In this document: in pieces, positions 1 to 6,917 of the stretch
Position numbering within the stretch: position 1 is the first letter of the stretch
How the letters are laid out: the number at the start of each line of letters is the position of its first letter
Source: an uncultured Ruminococcus sp.
GTDB taxonomy: Bacteria > Bacillota > Clostridia > Oscillospirales > Ruminococcaceae
Direction: 5' to 3'
Length of the DNA: 9,762 bases
NCBI GenBank assembly: GCA_900540005.1
Contig: UQEM01000096.1
Location: 1-9,762, forward strand
Notes under the pieces: generated by a model
The model's input: the letters and a program-made list of their open reading frames with translations, nothing else
The model's database searches: none
What the model was told of the DNA's origin: nothing
Translations under genes and position numbers: made by a program

Positions 1-26
1 CAGCGTCAGATGTGTATAAGAGACAG
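1..26 (+). other. Untrimmed Nextera/Tn5 sequencing adapter (artefact)
   Basis: Bases 8-26 read AGATGTGTATAAGAGACAG, the 19-bp Tn5 mosaic end used in Nextera libraries, and bases 1-7 (CAGCGTC) match the bases that precede it in the Illumina Nextera read-1 adapter. This is library-derived sequence, not genome. It supplies an artificial in-frame GTG at position 12 and five codons (MYKRQ) fused to the truncated pdxS. The true genomic sequence starts at about base 27, which is therefore a fragment or contig end. Confidence 0.97.
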
Positions 27-734
27 GTTTCAAGAATGAGCGACCCTGCAATGATAAAGGGAATTCAGGAGGCAGTAAGTATTCCTGTAATGGCAAAGTG
101 CAGGATCGGTCACTTCGCTGAGGCTCAGATACTTGAGGCAATAGAGATAGATTACATTGACGAGAGCGAAGTTCTTTCGCCTGCTGATGATGTTTATCAT
201 ATTGATAAAACAAAGTTCCGCGTTCCTTTTGTTTGCGGCGCAAAGAATCTCGGCGAGGCTCTGAGAAGAATTTCAGAGGGTGCTTCCATGATTCGTACCA
301 AGGGCGAACCCGGTACAGGTGACGTAGTTCAGGCTGTCAGACATATGCGCATGATACAGAGCGAGATATCACAGATCGTTTCAAAGCGCGAGGACGAACT
401 CTTTGAGGAGGCTAAGCGCCTTCAGGTTTCGGTTGAACTCGTTAAGTTCGTTCACGATAATCACAAGCTCCCCGTAGTAAACTTTGCGGCAGGCGGCGTT
501 GCAACTCCTGCTGACGCTGCTCTCATGATGCAGCTTGGCGCAGAAGGCGTCTTTGTAGGCTCCGGTATTTTCAAGTCGGGAGATCCCGAAAAGCGCGCTC
601 AGGCTATCGTAAAGGCTGTCACAAATTACGATGATCCCGATATGCTTGCAAAGCTTTCTGAAAATCTCGGCGAAGCTATGGTCGGCATAAATGAGCAGGA
701 GATCGCTCTCCTTATGGCAGAAAGAGGCAAGTAA
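27..734 (+). CDS. pdxS: PdxS, pyridoxal 5'-phosphate synthase lyase subunit, 5' truncated
   Basis: PdxS (Pdx1/SNZ family) is the synthase subunit of the cytosolic DXP-independent vitamin B6 pathway. It condenses ribose 5-phosphate, glyceraldehyde 3-phosphate and ammonia into PLP, with the ammonia supplied by PdxT. About 235 residues remain and align from the region around residue 58 of the roughly 294-residue Bacillus protein, so about the first 57 residues are missing. Visible landmarks are the Schiff-base lysine in VMAKCRIGH (equivalent to Lys81), the second active-site lysine in [10 protein letters not shown] (equivalent to Lys149), and the phosphate-binding stretches [15 protein letters not shown] and [11 protein letters not shown]. 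The upstream GTG at position 12 lies in adapter sequence and is not a start. The stop codon overlaps the pdxT start by one base. Its promoter lies outside the window. Confidence 0.97.
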   Translation, partial: VSRMSDPAMIKGIQEAVSIPVMAKCRIGHFAEAQILEAIEIDYIDESEVLSPADDVYHIDKTKFRVPFVCGAKNLGEALRRISEGASMIRTKGEPGTGDVVQAVRHMRMIQSEISQIVSKREDELFEEAKRLQVSVELVKFVHDNHKLPVVNFAAGGVATPADAALMMQLGAEGVFVGSGIFKSGDPEKRAQAIVKAVTNYDDPDMLAKLSENLGEAMVGINEQEIALLMAERGK

Positions 735-1294
735 TGGCTGTTGGCATTTTAGCGGTACAGGGAGCGTTCCGCGAGCACGGAGACTGTCTTGACAAGCTTG
801 GTGCGGAATACAGGTTCATACGCAATCGTTCGGATATTGATGACAGCATTGACCGTCTGATTTTTCCGGGCGGTGAAAGCACCGTTCAGAGAAAGCTGCT
901 CAATGAACTTGAACTGTTTGAGCCTCTGAAAAAGCTCATTGAAAGCGATGTTCCCGTTATGGGAACCTGTGCCGGATTGATACTCCTTGCGCAGACTATA
1001 ACAAACGGTGACGAGAGCGTGTTTGGCACACTTCCCGTTGAAGTATGCAGAAACGCATACGGACGACAGCTCGGCAGTTTCTCAGCGTCGGGAAATATCG
1101 GTGAAGTGTCGGATTTCTGCATGAGATTCATACGCGCGCCGTTTATCAAAAAGGTTTTATCGGACGATGTGGAGATACTCAACACAACAGATGATAAGAT
1201 CACGGCTGTACGTTATAAGAAACAGCTTGGCTTTGCATTTCATCCCGAACTGACAGATGATTTAAGGCTGCACGAGATGTTTATGAATTTATAA
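734..1294 (+). CDS. pdxT: PdxT, pyridoxal 5'-phosphate synthase glutaminase subunit
   Basis: PdxT is a class I-type glutaminase that hydrolyses glutamine and passes ammonia to PdxS within the PLP synthase complex. The protein is 186 residues, a normal length. It opens with GILAVQGAFREH, has the FPGGEST motif at about residues 44-50, the nucleophile Cys79 in GTCAGLILLA, and the catalytic His170 and Glu172 in FHPEL, which match the positions of the Bacillus triad. The start ATG overlaps the last base of the pdxS stop codon (TAATG), which implies translational coupling and balanced synthesis of the two subunits. The reading frame is intact and a strong terminator follows 13 bases after the stop codon, closing the operon. 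Confidence 0.97.
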   Translation: MAVGILAVQGAFREHGDCLDKLGAEYRFIRNRSDIDDSIDRLIFPGGESTVQRKLLNELELFEPLKKLIESDVPVMGTCAGLILLAQTITNGDESVFGTLPVEVCRNAYGRQLGSFSASGNIGEVSDFCMRFIRAPFIKKVLSDDVEILNTTDDKITAVRYKKQLGFAFHPELTDDLRLHEMFMNL

Positions 1295-1306
1295 TAGTGA
1301 ATAAAG

Positions 1307-1341
1307 TGGTGTTTCGCATATCGCGGAGCACCGTTTTTTTT
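1307..1341 (+). terminator. Rho-independent terminator of pdxST
   Basis: The arms GGTGTTTCGC (1308-1317) and GCGGAGCACC (1323-1332) form a 10-bp stem with two G-U pairs and a 5-base loop (ATATC). A run of eight T follows directly (1334-1341) after one G. It sits 13 bases after the pdxT stop. Confidence 0.93.
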
Positions 1342-1391
1342 GATTTTAAAAATCCTGCGAACAATTTTCAAAGAATTTTTATATTTTGGTA

Positions 1392-1420
1392 TTGACATTT
1401 AAAAGTTAGTGTTATATAAT
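1392..1420 (+). promoter_or_regulatory. Consensus sigma-A-type promoter of tetR
   Basis: A perfect TTGACA (-35, 1392-1397) and a perfect TATAAT (-10, 1415-1420) are separated by exactly 17 bases. The tetR start codon is 46 bases downstream of the -10 box. Such a strong promoter in front of a repressor suggests tight autorepression through the adjacent inverted repeat. Confidence 0.88.
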
Positions 1421-1423
1421 AAA

Positions 1424-1445
1424 AACGGTGTTATGAAACATCGTT
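1424..1445 (+). promoter_or_regulatory. Candidate TetR self-operator (inverted repeat)
   Basis: Half-sites AACGGTGTT (1424-1432) and AACATCGTT (1437-1445) are inverted copies matching at 8 of 9 positions, separated by ATGA. The repeat starts 3 bases after the -10 hexamer and so covers the expected transcription start, a position where binding would block transcription initiation. Size and position suit a TetR-family dimer. That the adjacent TetR binds here is inferred from location only. Confidence 0.65.
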
Positions 1446-1466
1446 ATGAATTAGGAGCGGAAAATT

Positions 1467-2096
1467 ATGGCGAAACAAATTGAAGGCGTATCGGAGAAGA
1501 TTATCGCTGCGGCAAAGCAGGAGTTTCTGGAAAAGGGCTATGTTGACGCCTCTCTGCGTACTATAGCCTCCGCCGCAGGAACGAGCACGAACTCGATATA
1601 TGTTCGTTTTGGAGATAAAGAGGGACTGTTTTCCGCAATCGTTGAGCCTGTGCTGAACGAAATGGTGGAGCGCTTTCTTAAAATTCAGGAGAGATTTCAT
1701 CAGATGTCACCCGATGAACAGGCGGCTCAGATGCCAGAATATTCCGACAGCGGAACAGCGGAACTGGTGGACTGTATGTACGAGAATCTCGACGAATTCC
1801 GCCTGCTTTTAGACGCGTCTTACGGCACAAGGTTCCACAATTTTGTTGACGAACTGGTGCGTATCGAGGTGAAATATACCTATAAATACATGGAGACTGT
1901 GGGTTATCCCGAAAAATGCGGTGACGCTCTTACGGAAAAACTGCTCCATATCGTCACGACATCTCGGTTCGAGAGTATTTTTGAGATAATTCGTCATGGC
2001 ATGAGCCATTCAGAGGCGGAAAAGTATATCGAGCTGCTTAGTCGTTATCACCGCACAGGTTTTCTGGCAATTTTCGGCTCGGGAGATAAATCATAA
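1467..2096 (+). CDS. TetR/AcrR-family transcriptional regulator
   Basis: A 209-residue protein of standard TetR-family length. The N-terminal DNA-binding domain occupies about residues 8-55, with the helix-turn-helix reading LRTIASAAGTSTNSIYVRFG, followed by KEGLFSAIV as is usual at the join to the ligand domain. The remaining 150 residues are the variable helical ligand-binding and dimerisation domain, which gives no ligand away. The ATG at 1467 has AGGAG at 1453-1457, nine bases upstream. It is the first gene of a tetR-ABC-ABC set, so the natural inference is a repressor that controlled the downstream exporter pair and itself. The reading frame is intact although both transporter genes after it are broken. 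Confidence 0.92.
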   Translation: MAKQIEGVSEKIIAAAKQEFLEKGYVDASLRTIASAAGTSTNSIYVRFGDKEGLFSAIVEPVLNEMVERFLKIQERFHQMSPDEQAAQMPEYSDSGTAELVDCMYENLDEFRLLLDASYGTRFHNFVDELVRIEVKYTYKYMETVGYPEKCGDALTEKLLHIVTTSRFESIFEIIRHGMSHSEAEKYIELLSRYHRTGFLAIFGSGDKS

Positions 2097-2104
2097 GTAC
2101 GAAC

Positions 2105-2130
2105 AGGCTTTCGGAAACGTCAGCCTTTTC
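2105..2130 (+). terminator. Weak hairpin between tetR and the ABC genes
   Basis: AGGCT (2105-2109) and AGCCT (2122-2126) can pair, with an inner CG/CG pair closing a GAAA loop, and the 3' arm runs into TTTTC. The stem is short. It could be a partial terminator or attenuator that lowers ABC expression relative to tetR, or it could have no function. Confidence 0.35.
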
Positions 2131-2177
2131 AATAATCCGGTGGTTAGCATCCACTAATTCACAGGAGGTATCATTTT

Positions 2178-3101
2178 ATGAAAAAGCAAAGCCCGGTTGG
2201 GCGGATCTGGGAGTTGGGAAAGCAGGAACACGGCAAGCTTATTGCAGCGGTCGTTCTTGCGGTTGTCGGCGTGACGTGCGGCATGATACCGTATTTTTCA
2301 GCGGCGAAGATAATTGTTTTGCTCATTCGCGGCGAAATGGGATTTTCCGCATACATACCGTGGCTGACAGCGGCACTTGTCGGATTTCTTGCCTGTACTC
2401 TGCTTTATAACAGTGCTCTCGGAGTTTCTCACAAGGCAACGTTACGCATACTCAAAACTATTCGCGAGAAACTGCTGGAAAAGCTGTCGCATCTGCCGCT
2501 CGGAACGGTGATGGACACTTCAAGCGGCAAATTGAAAGAGATAATCGTCGATCAGGTGGACAGCATGGAAACAACGCTCGCACACCTTTTCCCCGAAATG
2601 ACGGCAAATATTGCTGCTCCTGCTCTGACAGTGATTTATCTTTTCGTACTGGACTGGCGGCTTGCTCTTTTGTCACTTGCGGTATTTCCGATAGCGTTCG
2701 TCTTTATGATGACAGTAATGGAAAACTACGCCAAGGACTACGAGGGTGCGGTGAAAGCGACAGGCGAGATGAGCAGTACCATGATAGAGTATATAAACGG
2801 CATAGAGGTGATAAAGGCTTTCAATCAGGGAAAAATTCGTATTCGCGATTGATAGATAAAGTTCGCGCGAATGCACAGTATTACTACGATTGGATGAAGC
2901 GCAGCCAGCTTGGTATGTCATTGGCTTATGCGTTTTTCCCTGCGCAAATGCTCACGCTACTTCAGTTTGGCTCACGGTTCGCTTGTCAATGACGGACGGA
3001 TCGAGGCACAGGGAAAACACAAAGAGCTGCTTGATACCTGCGGACTTTACCGCGAAATGTGGTAGGCTCATATCGAAGCAAAGGATGGTGACGCAGAATG
3101 A
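2178..3101 (+). pseudogene. ABC half-transporter A (TMD-NBD), frameshifted and internally deleted
   Basis: This is the remains of the first of two exporter-type ABC half-transporters (membrane domain followed by ATPase domain, normally about 580 residues). A good ribosome site, AGGAGG at 2163-2168, precedes the ATG. The first 224 codons encode an ABC membrane domain with hydrophobic segments near residues 20-48, 58-80 and 138-178, and the conserved MSSTMIEYINGIEVIKAFNQ helix. The frame then breaks at the A run 2831-2835; one more A would give GKNSYSRLIDKVRANAQYYYDWM. This second frame stays membrane-domain-like to about 2960 (AYAFFPAQMLTLL). Just beyond, a third frame encodes only the C-terminal tail of an ATPase domain (SLVNDGRIEAQGKHKELL, then LYREMW), interrupted by TAG at 3063 and ending AHIEAKDGDAE. 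The rest of the membrane domain and the ATPase core with Walker A, signature and Walker B are missing. It cannot make a working transporter. Confidence 0.9.
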
Positions 3102-4833
3102 TCGAATCATTTCGCAAGATCTGGCGCTTTGCCGGAAATGAAACAAAAAATATAAACAAATCGGTCGCAGTCGGTTTTCTGAACGCTGTGCTGCAAATGT
3201 TTCAGGTGGCTGCAATTTATTTTGTTGTGTCTGCGCTGACAGAAGGGGAGAAAGGCGGAAAAACAGCTTGGCTTGCTTTGGCGTTTGAATTGGTCGCAGT
3301 TTTCGGTGGTGCGATAACTGTAAGTATATCGAAAATGCTGCAAACTCACGCAGGCTATTTCATGGCAGCAGACCGCCGGATCTCCATCGCTGACCGCTTA
3401 AAGAGCGTGCCTATGGGATTCTTCAATCAAAACAGTCTTGGACAGCTTTCGGGCGTTTGCACTACCGTTATCGGCGGCATTGAGGGAATGGTTCCAATGG
3501 TGCTGGTAAATATTCTTGGCGGACTTATCTCAGCAGCGGTATTTACAATAGTTATACTCATTTTTGACTGGCGGATAGGACTTATCGTTACGGCAGGTAT
3601 TCTGCTCTATTTATGCGCAGTATCCGCAATGGGAAAGAAATCTGTTGCAATTGCCGAAAATACACAGAAGTCACAGACTGCTCTCGTTGAAGCTGTTCTC
3701 GAAACGATTCAGGGCATGAGCGTTATCAAGTCCTTTAATCTTATGGGAAAAGGAGAAAAAAGCTGAAAAATGCTCTTGAGTACAACTGCCGCAGCAATCA
3801 GGAAGTTGAGCAGGTTCTCACTCCGTATACTGCTTTGCAGGAAGCTTTTCTGCAAATTGCAGGCGTCGGTATGATGTTTGCAGCCGTAATGCTTTGGAAA
3901 AACGGAGAAATGAGCCTTGCGAACGCTTTAATGACGCTCGTTATGTCGTTCCTTGTGTTTAACCAGATAAAGGCGTTAGGTATGGGAGTTTCGAGTTTCT
4001 ATGCTCAGACTTACGGCAGCGTCTATTGACAGGACGATAGAAACAGAGAATATGCCCTGTATGGACGAAAACGGCAAAGACCTTAGTCCGAAGAAGCATG
4101 ATATCGTATTCGACCATGTAAGCTTTTCATACGAGCAGAAAACTATCCTTCATGATATTTCCGTGACTTTGCCTGACAAGACCACTACTGCTATAATCGG
4201 CCCGTCAGGCAGCGGAAAAACCACTTTCTGCAATCTTATCGCGCGTTTTTGGGACGTTAACAGCGGAAGTGTGAAGATAGGCGGCAGTGATGTGCGTGAT
4301 TACACACTGGAATCGCTCATGGATCAGATAAGCGTGGTATTCCAGAATGTATACCTTTTTGCGGATACGATAGAGAACAACATTAAATTCGGCAGTCCGA
4401 ACGCAACGCATGAGCAGGTAGTCAATGCGGCAAAGGCTGCTTGATGTGATGACTTTATCAATTCGCTGCCGAACGGCTACGACACCGTGATAGGAGAGGG
4501 CGGAAGCAGTCTTTCAGGCGGCGAAAAACAGAGGATTTCGATCGCAAGAGCAATGCTAAAAAATGCTCCGAGCGTTATTCTGGACGAGGCAACGGCAAAT
4601 GTTGATCCGGAAATGAGGACCGTTTGCAAAAAGCTGTCGAGGCTCTTACGCGCAACAAGACAATAATTATTATTGCTCACCGCCTTAAAACAGTCCGCCA
4701 TGCCGATAAGATACTTGTCATAGACCACGGTCGTATCGTTCAGCAGGGCAGACATGAAGAACTGGCAGCTCAACCGGGAATCTACGCGGATTTTATCTGC
4801 GGCAAGAAAGAGACTGTTGACTGGAAACTCTGA
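3098..4833 (+). pseudogene. ABC half-transporter B (TMD-NBD), multiply disrupted
   Basis: This is the partner half-transporter. Its ATG overlaps the ancestral stop of gene A as ATGA, so the two were translationally coupled and probably formed a heterodimeric exporter. Full-length coding content remains, and correcting the lesions restores about 576 codons. Lesions in order: loss of one A in the run 3756-3761; a perfect tandem duplication of GAGTTTC at 3986-3999; an in-frame TGA at 4442-4444 where related proteins usually have arginine or cysteine (CGA to TGA is the simplest change); and loss of one A at 4611-4613. The ATPase motifs are still readable: Walker A GPSGSGKTT (4199-4225), signature LSGGEKQ (4511-4531), Walker B VILDEAT (from 4574), and the H-loop histidine in IAHRL (4678-4680). 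The substrate cannot be read from the sequence. Related tetR-linked pairs are usually called multidrug or siderophore-type exporters. Confidence 0.92.
3986..3999 (+). repeat. Perfect 7-bp tandem duplication inside ABC gene B
   Basis: GAGTTTC occurs twice in direct succession (3986-3992 and 3993-3999). Removing one copy restores the frame exactly: the codons then read GVSMLRLTAASIDR across the join, as expected at the link between membrane and ATPase domains. It is a fresh-looking replication-slippage product with no divergence between the copies. Confidence 0.85.
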
Positions 4834-4837
4834 TAGA

Positions 4838-4871
4838 AATAACCTGTCTGCTTTTGCGCGGACAGGTTATT
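4838..4871 (+). terminator. Strong hairpin after ABC gene B
   Basis: AATAACCTGTCTGC (4838-4851) pairs with GCGGACAGGTTATT (4858-4871) over 14 bp with one G-U pair and a 6-base loop. It begins 5 bases after the ABC stop codon. No long T run follows (only TTGCTT), but the stem ends in A/T-rich sequence on both sides, so it may act as a terminator in either direction. Its core resembles the hairpin at 6040-6068. Confidence 0.65.
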
Positions 4872-4891
4872 TTGCTTATGAAGTTGTTTTA

Positions 4892-4990
4892 GGAGCTTTG
4901 CCCCGCGCTCCGTCAAAGGCTCTGCCTTTAGGATCACGTTATCAGGTAAAAGACTTTTTCGGCATATTGTATTGCCATAATGTAAAAAGT
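4892..4990. other. Gene-free intergenic stretch with small palindromes
   Basis: Between the hairpin above and the hydrolase promoter I see no gene. There are three small dyads: GGAGC/GCTCC (4892-4896 and 4907-4911); AAAGGC-TCT-GCCTTT (4915-4929, 6-bp stem, 3-base loop); and ACTTTTT/AAAAAGT (4953-4959 and 4984-4990) enclosing GGCA/TGCC (4961-4964 and 4973-4976). No function can be assigned. The dense short dyads resemble intergenic repeat debris, which would show as copies elsewhere in the genome. Confidence 0.4.
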
Positions 4991-5002
4991 TTTGTGCCCC
5001 TA

Positions 5003-5031
5003 TTGAAAAACGGAACGGTTTGTGATAAAAT
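5003..5031 (+). promoter_or_regulatory. Promoter of the alpha/beta hydrolase gene
   Basis: TTGAAA (5003-5008) and TAAAAT (5026-5031) are spaced by 17 bases, and TG at 5023-5024 gives an extended -10. The start codon at 5113 leaves a 5' leader of about 75 bases. The ribosome site GGAGG is at 5102-5106. Confidence 0.75.
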
Positions 5032-5112
5032 ATAGACAGATAAGTTAGCTTTCTCTAACAGTAACTCGCAGAATACTGCGCAAAATATACGATTGCAATC
5101 TGGAGGTAGAAT

Positions 5113-6039
5113 ATGAAACACATTCATTTTGATGTTGACAAAGACGGATTTTACGGGGCTTATTGGACTTGCAAAAACGGTTCGGACTGCGCCATTATTA
5201 CTATGCTTGGTGACGATCCCGAGGACTATGTGGCTCGTTCAGCAGTAAAGTGGATCTTAAAGCTTGGAGTGAATGTGATGACCATGTCTCCCGGAAAAAA
5301 GGACTACGGACACCACAACTATCCGCTTGAACGAATCGAAACCGCGGTTAATTGGCTGAAAACACACGGAAACCAAAAGATCGGCATTGCAGGAGCGTCC
5401 ACCACAGGTACGCTTGCTCTTACGGCGGCATCTTTCTTTCCGGACATTACGCTTACCATTGCTATGACTCCCAGCGATTTCGTATGGCAGGGCTTTATGC
5501 AGGGCAAGCGCGACGGCTGTAAGGAGTGGCCTATCAAAGGAGAATCCACTTTTTCCTATAAGGGCAAACCTCTGCCGTATATGCCTTTCTTCTATGAACA
5601 CCCTCAGTACTGGCGTATCATAGAGGCGGAAAGCAAGGAAACAAAAAGCATGATCGCTTCAAGAAAGATTTTTAATGATTCCGAAGCTGCACACCCGATC
5701 ACCGAAGATGAATTTATCAAGATAGAGAATATCCGCGGCAGAATGCTTGTTGTCGGTGCAGAGGACGATGTGCTGTGGGAGACGGCAAGGTATATCCGCC
5801 GCATGAAAAGCCGTCTTGCGGAAAAGCCGCACAACTGTAAGGCGGAATTTGCGATATACACGCACGGAACACACTTTATTTTCCCTGAGGGTATGCTGAA
5901 AACAATGTTCCCTGTCGGTTCAGGGCTGTTTATGAGGATAGCATTCAGTGCCGCGAAGAAGTACCCGAAGGAGTGCCGTGCCGCTCGGATAGATATCGAG
6001 CGCCGTATGAGGAGAGTTGTGAAAGAGTGGAAAAGATAA
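5113..6039 (+). CDS. Alpha/beta hydrolase, acyl-CoA thioesterase/BAAT C-terminal type
   Basis: A 308-residue protein without signal peptide or membrane segment, hence cytosolic. The fold is suggested by a nucleophile-elbow region KIGIAGASTTGTLALTAASF (about residues 89-108) with likely nucleophile Ser96, an acid in VVGAEDDV (Asp218 or Asp219) and a late histidine in YTHGTHFIFP (His251 or His254), in the correct order for an alpha/beta hydrolase. The layout resembles the BAAT C-terminal/dienelactone hydrolase group. The elbow reads G-A-S-T-T-G and does not strictly match GxSxG, which may be a subfamily trait. The substrate is unknown: thioester or ester cleavage is the family expectation, not something seen here. 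The gene stands alone with its own promoter and is bracketed by two related hairpins. GGAGG at 5102-5106 supports the ATG start. Confidence 0.82.
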   Translation: MKHIHFDVDKDGFYGAYWTCKNGSDCAIITMLGDDPEDYVARSAVKWILKLGVNVMTMSPGKKDYGHHNYPLERIETAVNWLKTHGNQKIGIAGASTTGTLALTAASFFPDITLTIAMTPSDFVWQGFMQGKRDGCKEWPIKGESTFSYKGKPLPYMPFFYEHPQYWRIIEAESKETKSMIASRKIFNDSEAAHPITEDEFIKIENIRGRMLVVGAEDDVLWETARYIRRMKSRLAEKPHNCKAEFAIYTHGTHFIFPEGMLKTMFPVGSGLFMRIAFSAAKKYPKECRAARIDIERRMRRVVKEWKR

Positions 6040-6068
6040 GAACCTGTCCACTCTATGTGAACAGGTTC
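6040..6068. terminator. Hairpin between convergent hydrolase and SDR genes
   Basis: GAACCTGTCCAC (6040-6051) pairs with GTGAACAGGTTC (6057-6068) over 12 positions with one C/A mismatch and a 5-base loop. It starts directly after the hydrolase stop and ends 7 bases before the SDR stop on the opposite strand, so it probably serves both genes. There is no T run on either side. It shares the AACCTGTC core with the hairpin at 4838-4871. Confidence 0.6.
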
Positions 6069-6075
6069 AGAGATG

Positions 6076-6903
6076 TTACTCCGCAATATCGGTTGACGCA
6101 GCAAGTTCCTTTTGAGTTTCATAGTCAGCAATACGCTCGCTGAGTCTTTGAATGGTCGCGCTCAATGCCTGAGAGCCGAGCACCATTCGGAGCGGTGCGG
6201 GCGTTTTCTCTGTGCTTTCGATAATGCGCTGTGCCATTTTGGCAGGATCTCCGGGAGCTAATCCGTTTGCGGGATCAAGCATATTCAAAAAGCCGTGACA
6301 GCTCTCATATTCTGGCATGAGCTTTGCGACCTTGGCGCTGCCGTAACGGAATTCTGTTCTTGCTCCGCCCGGTTCAACAATCGTAACATCGATGTTGAAT
6401 TGTGCGACTTCCTGCGCAAGCGATTCGCAAAAGCCCTCAATGCCGAATTTTGTAGCGTGGTACATGGAGTTTGCCGCATAAGCGACCTGACCGCCGTATG
6501 ACGACATCTGGATAAGTCTGCCGCCGCCCTGTTTCCTCATATAAGGTACAGCGATTTTGAGAAGTGCTATCGAGCCTACGAGATTTGTTGCAATGATGTG
6601 ATCAATTTCTTCGTCACTCAGTTCCTCCACACAGCCGAATAGTCCGTAGCCTGCATTGCTGACTACTACGTCGATTTTGCCGTGCTTTTCAAAGCTGTCG
6701 CGGACTGTCTGATCAACAGCTTTCATATCAGTAACGTCAAGAATTTTGCAGTCAAAGGTATTTGGAAACCTTTCAATAAAATCTTTGACTTTTTTCGTAT
6801 TTCTGACCGTACCGACAACGGTATCGCCATTTTTCAAAAGCTGTTTTGTCATTTCGTAGCCAAATCCGCTTGAAACTCCTGTAATAAGCCAAACCTTTTT
6901 CAT
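6076..6903 (-). CDS. Short-chain dehydrogenase/reductase (SDR family)
   Basis: A 275-residue classical SDR, an NAD(P)-dependent oxidoreductase of the cytosol. The cofactor motif TGVSSGFG is at residues 8-15, NAGYG at 83-87, an active-site Asn at 107, Ser135, and the YxxxK pair Tyr148 and Lys152. The Ser-Tyr spacing of 13 is canonical. PGGARTEF follows near residue 180 as in classical SDRs. Arg34 after the second beta strand (GTVRN) hints at NADPH preference, but this is inference. The ribosome site AAGGAGG (plus-strand 6913-6919) is nine bases from the ATG and overlaps the stop codon of the upstream flavodoxin gene, so the two are probably one operon controlled from the shared divergent region with lysR. 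The substrate is not evident. The frame is intact. Confidence 0.93.
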   Translation of the reverse strand: MKKVWLITGVSSGFGYEMTKQLLKNGDTVVGTVRNTKKVKDFIERFPNTFDCKILDVTDMKAVDQTVRDSFEKHGKIDVVVSNAGYGLFGCVEELSDEEIDHIIATNLVGSIALLKIAVPYMRKQGGGRLIQMSSYGGQVAYAANSMYHATKFGIEGFCESLAQEVAQFNIDVTIVEPGGARTEFRYGSAKVAKLMPEYESCHGFLNMLDPANGLAPGDPAKMAQRIIESTEKTPAPLRMVLGSQALSATIQRLSERIADYETQKELAASTDIAE

Positions 6904-6917
6904 GACCGCATTCCTCC

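Noticed and set aside
12..26. GTG start giving a 240-residue pdxS
   Set aside because: The codons lie in Nextera adapter sequence; the native gene simply runs off the contig end.
2940..2980. Insertion sequence or transposon as cause of the ABC gene A deletion
   Set aside because: No inverted repeats, target-site duplication or transposase text is visible at or near the joint.
3756..3761. Programmed -1/+1 frameshifting or transcriptional slippage at A6
   Set aside because: The run is short, no stimulatory pseudoknot or internal Shine-Dalgarno element stands out, and later lesions in the same gene (7-bp duplication, TGA) would still block the product.
3063..4444. In-frame TAG (3063) and TGA (4442) as recoded or readthrough codons
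   Set aside because: Other genes end normally with TAA and TGA, and these two stops occur in genes with several other lesions. CAG-to-TAG and CGA-to-TGA point mutations explain them more simply.
4892..4990. CRISPR array, riboswitch or retron RNA in the intergenic dyads
   Set aside because: There are no regularly spaced repeats, no known aptamer core and no reverse transcriptase nearby; only short unrelated dyads.
4754..5035. Possible small protein of 93 codons after ABC gene B
   Set aside because: It starts inside gene B, runs through the strong hairpin and the hydrolase promoter, has no ribosome site and reads as low-quality protein.
5604..6131. Minus-strand open frame of 175 codons opposite the hydrolase
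   Set aside because: It is the antisense of a well-supported gene and overlaps the end of the SDR gene; its composition is not protein-like.
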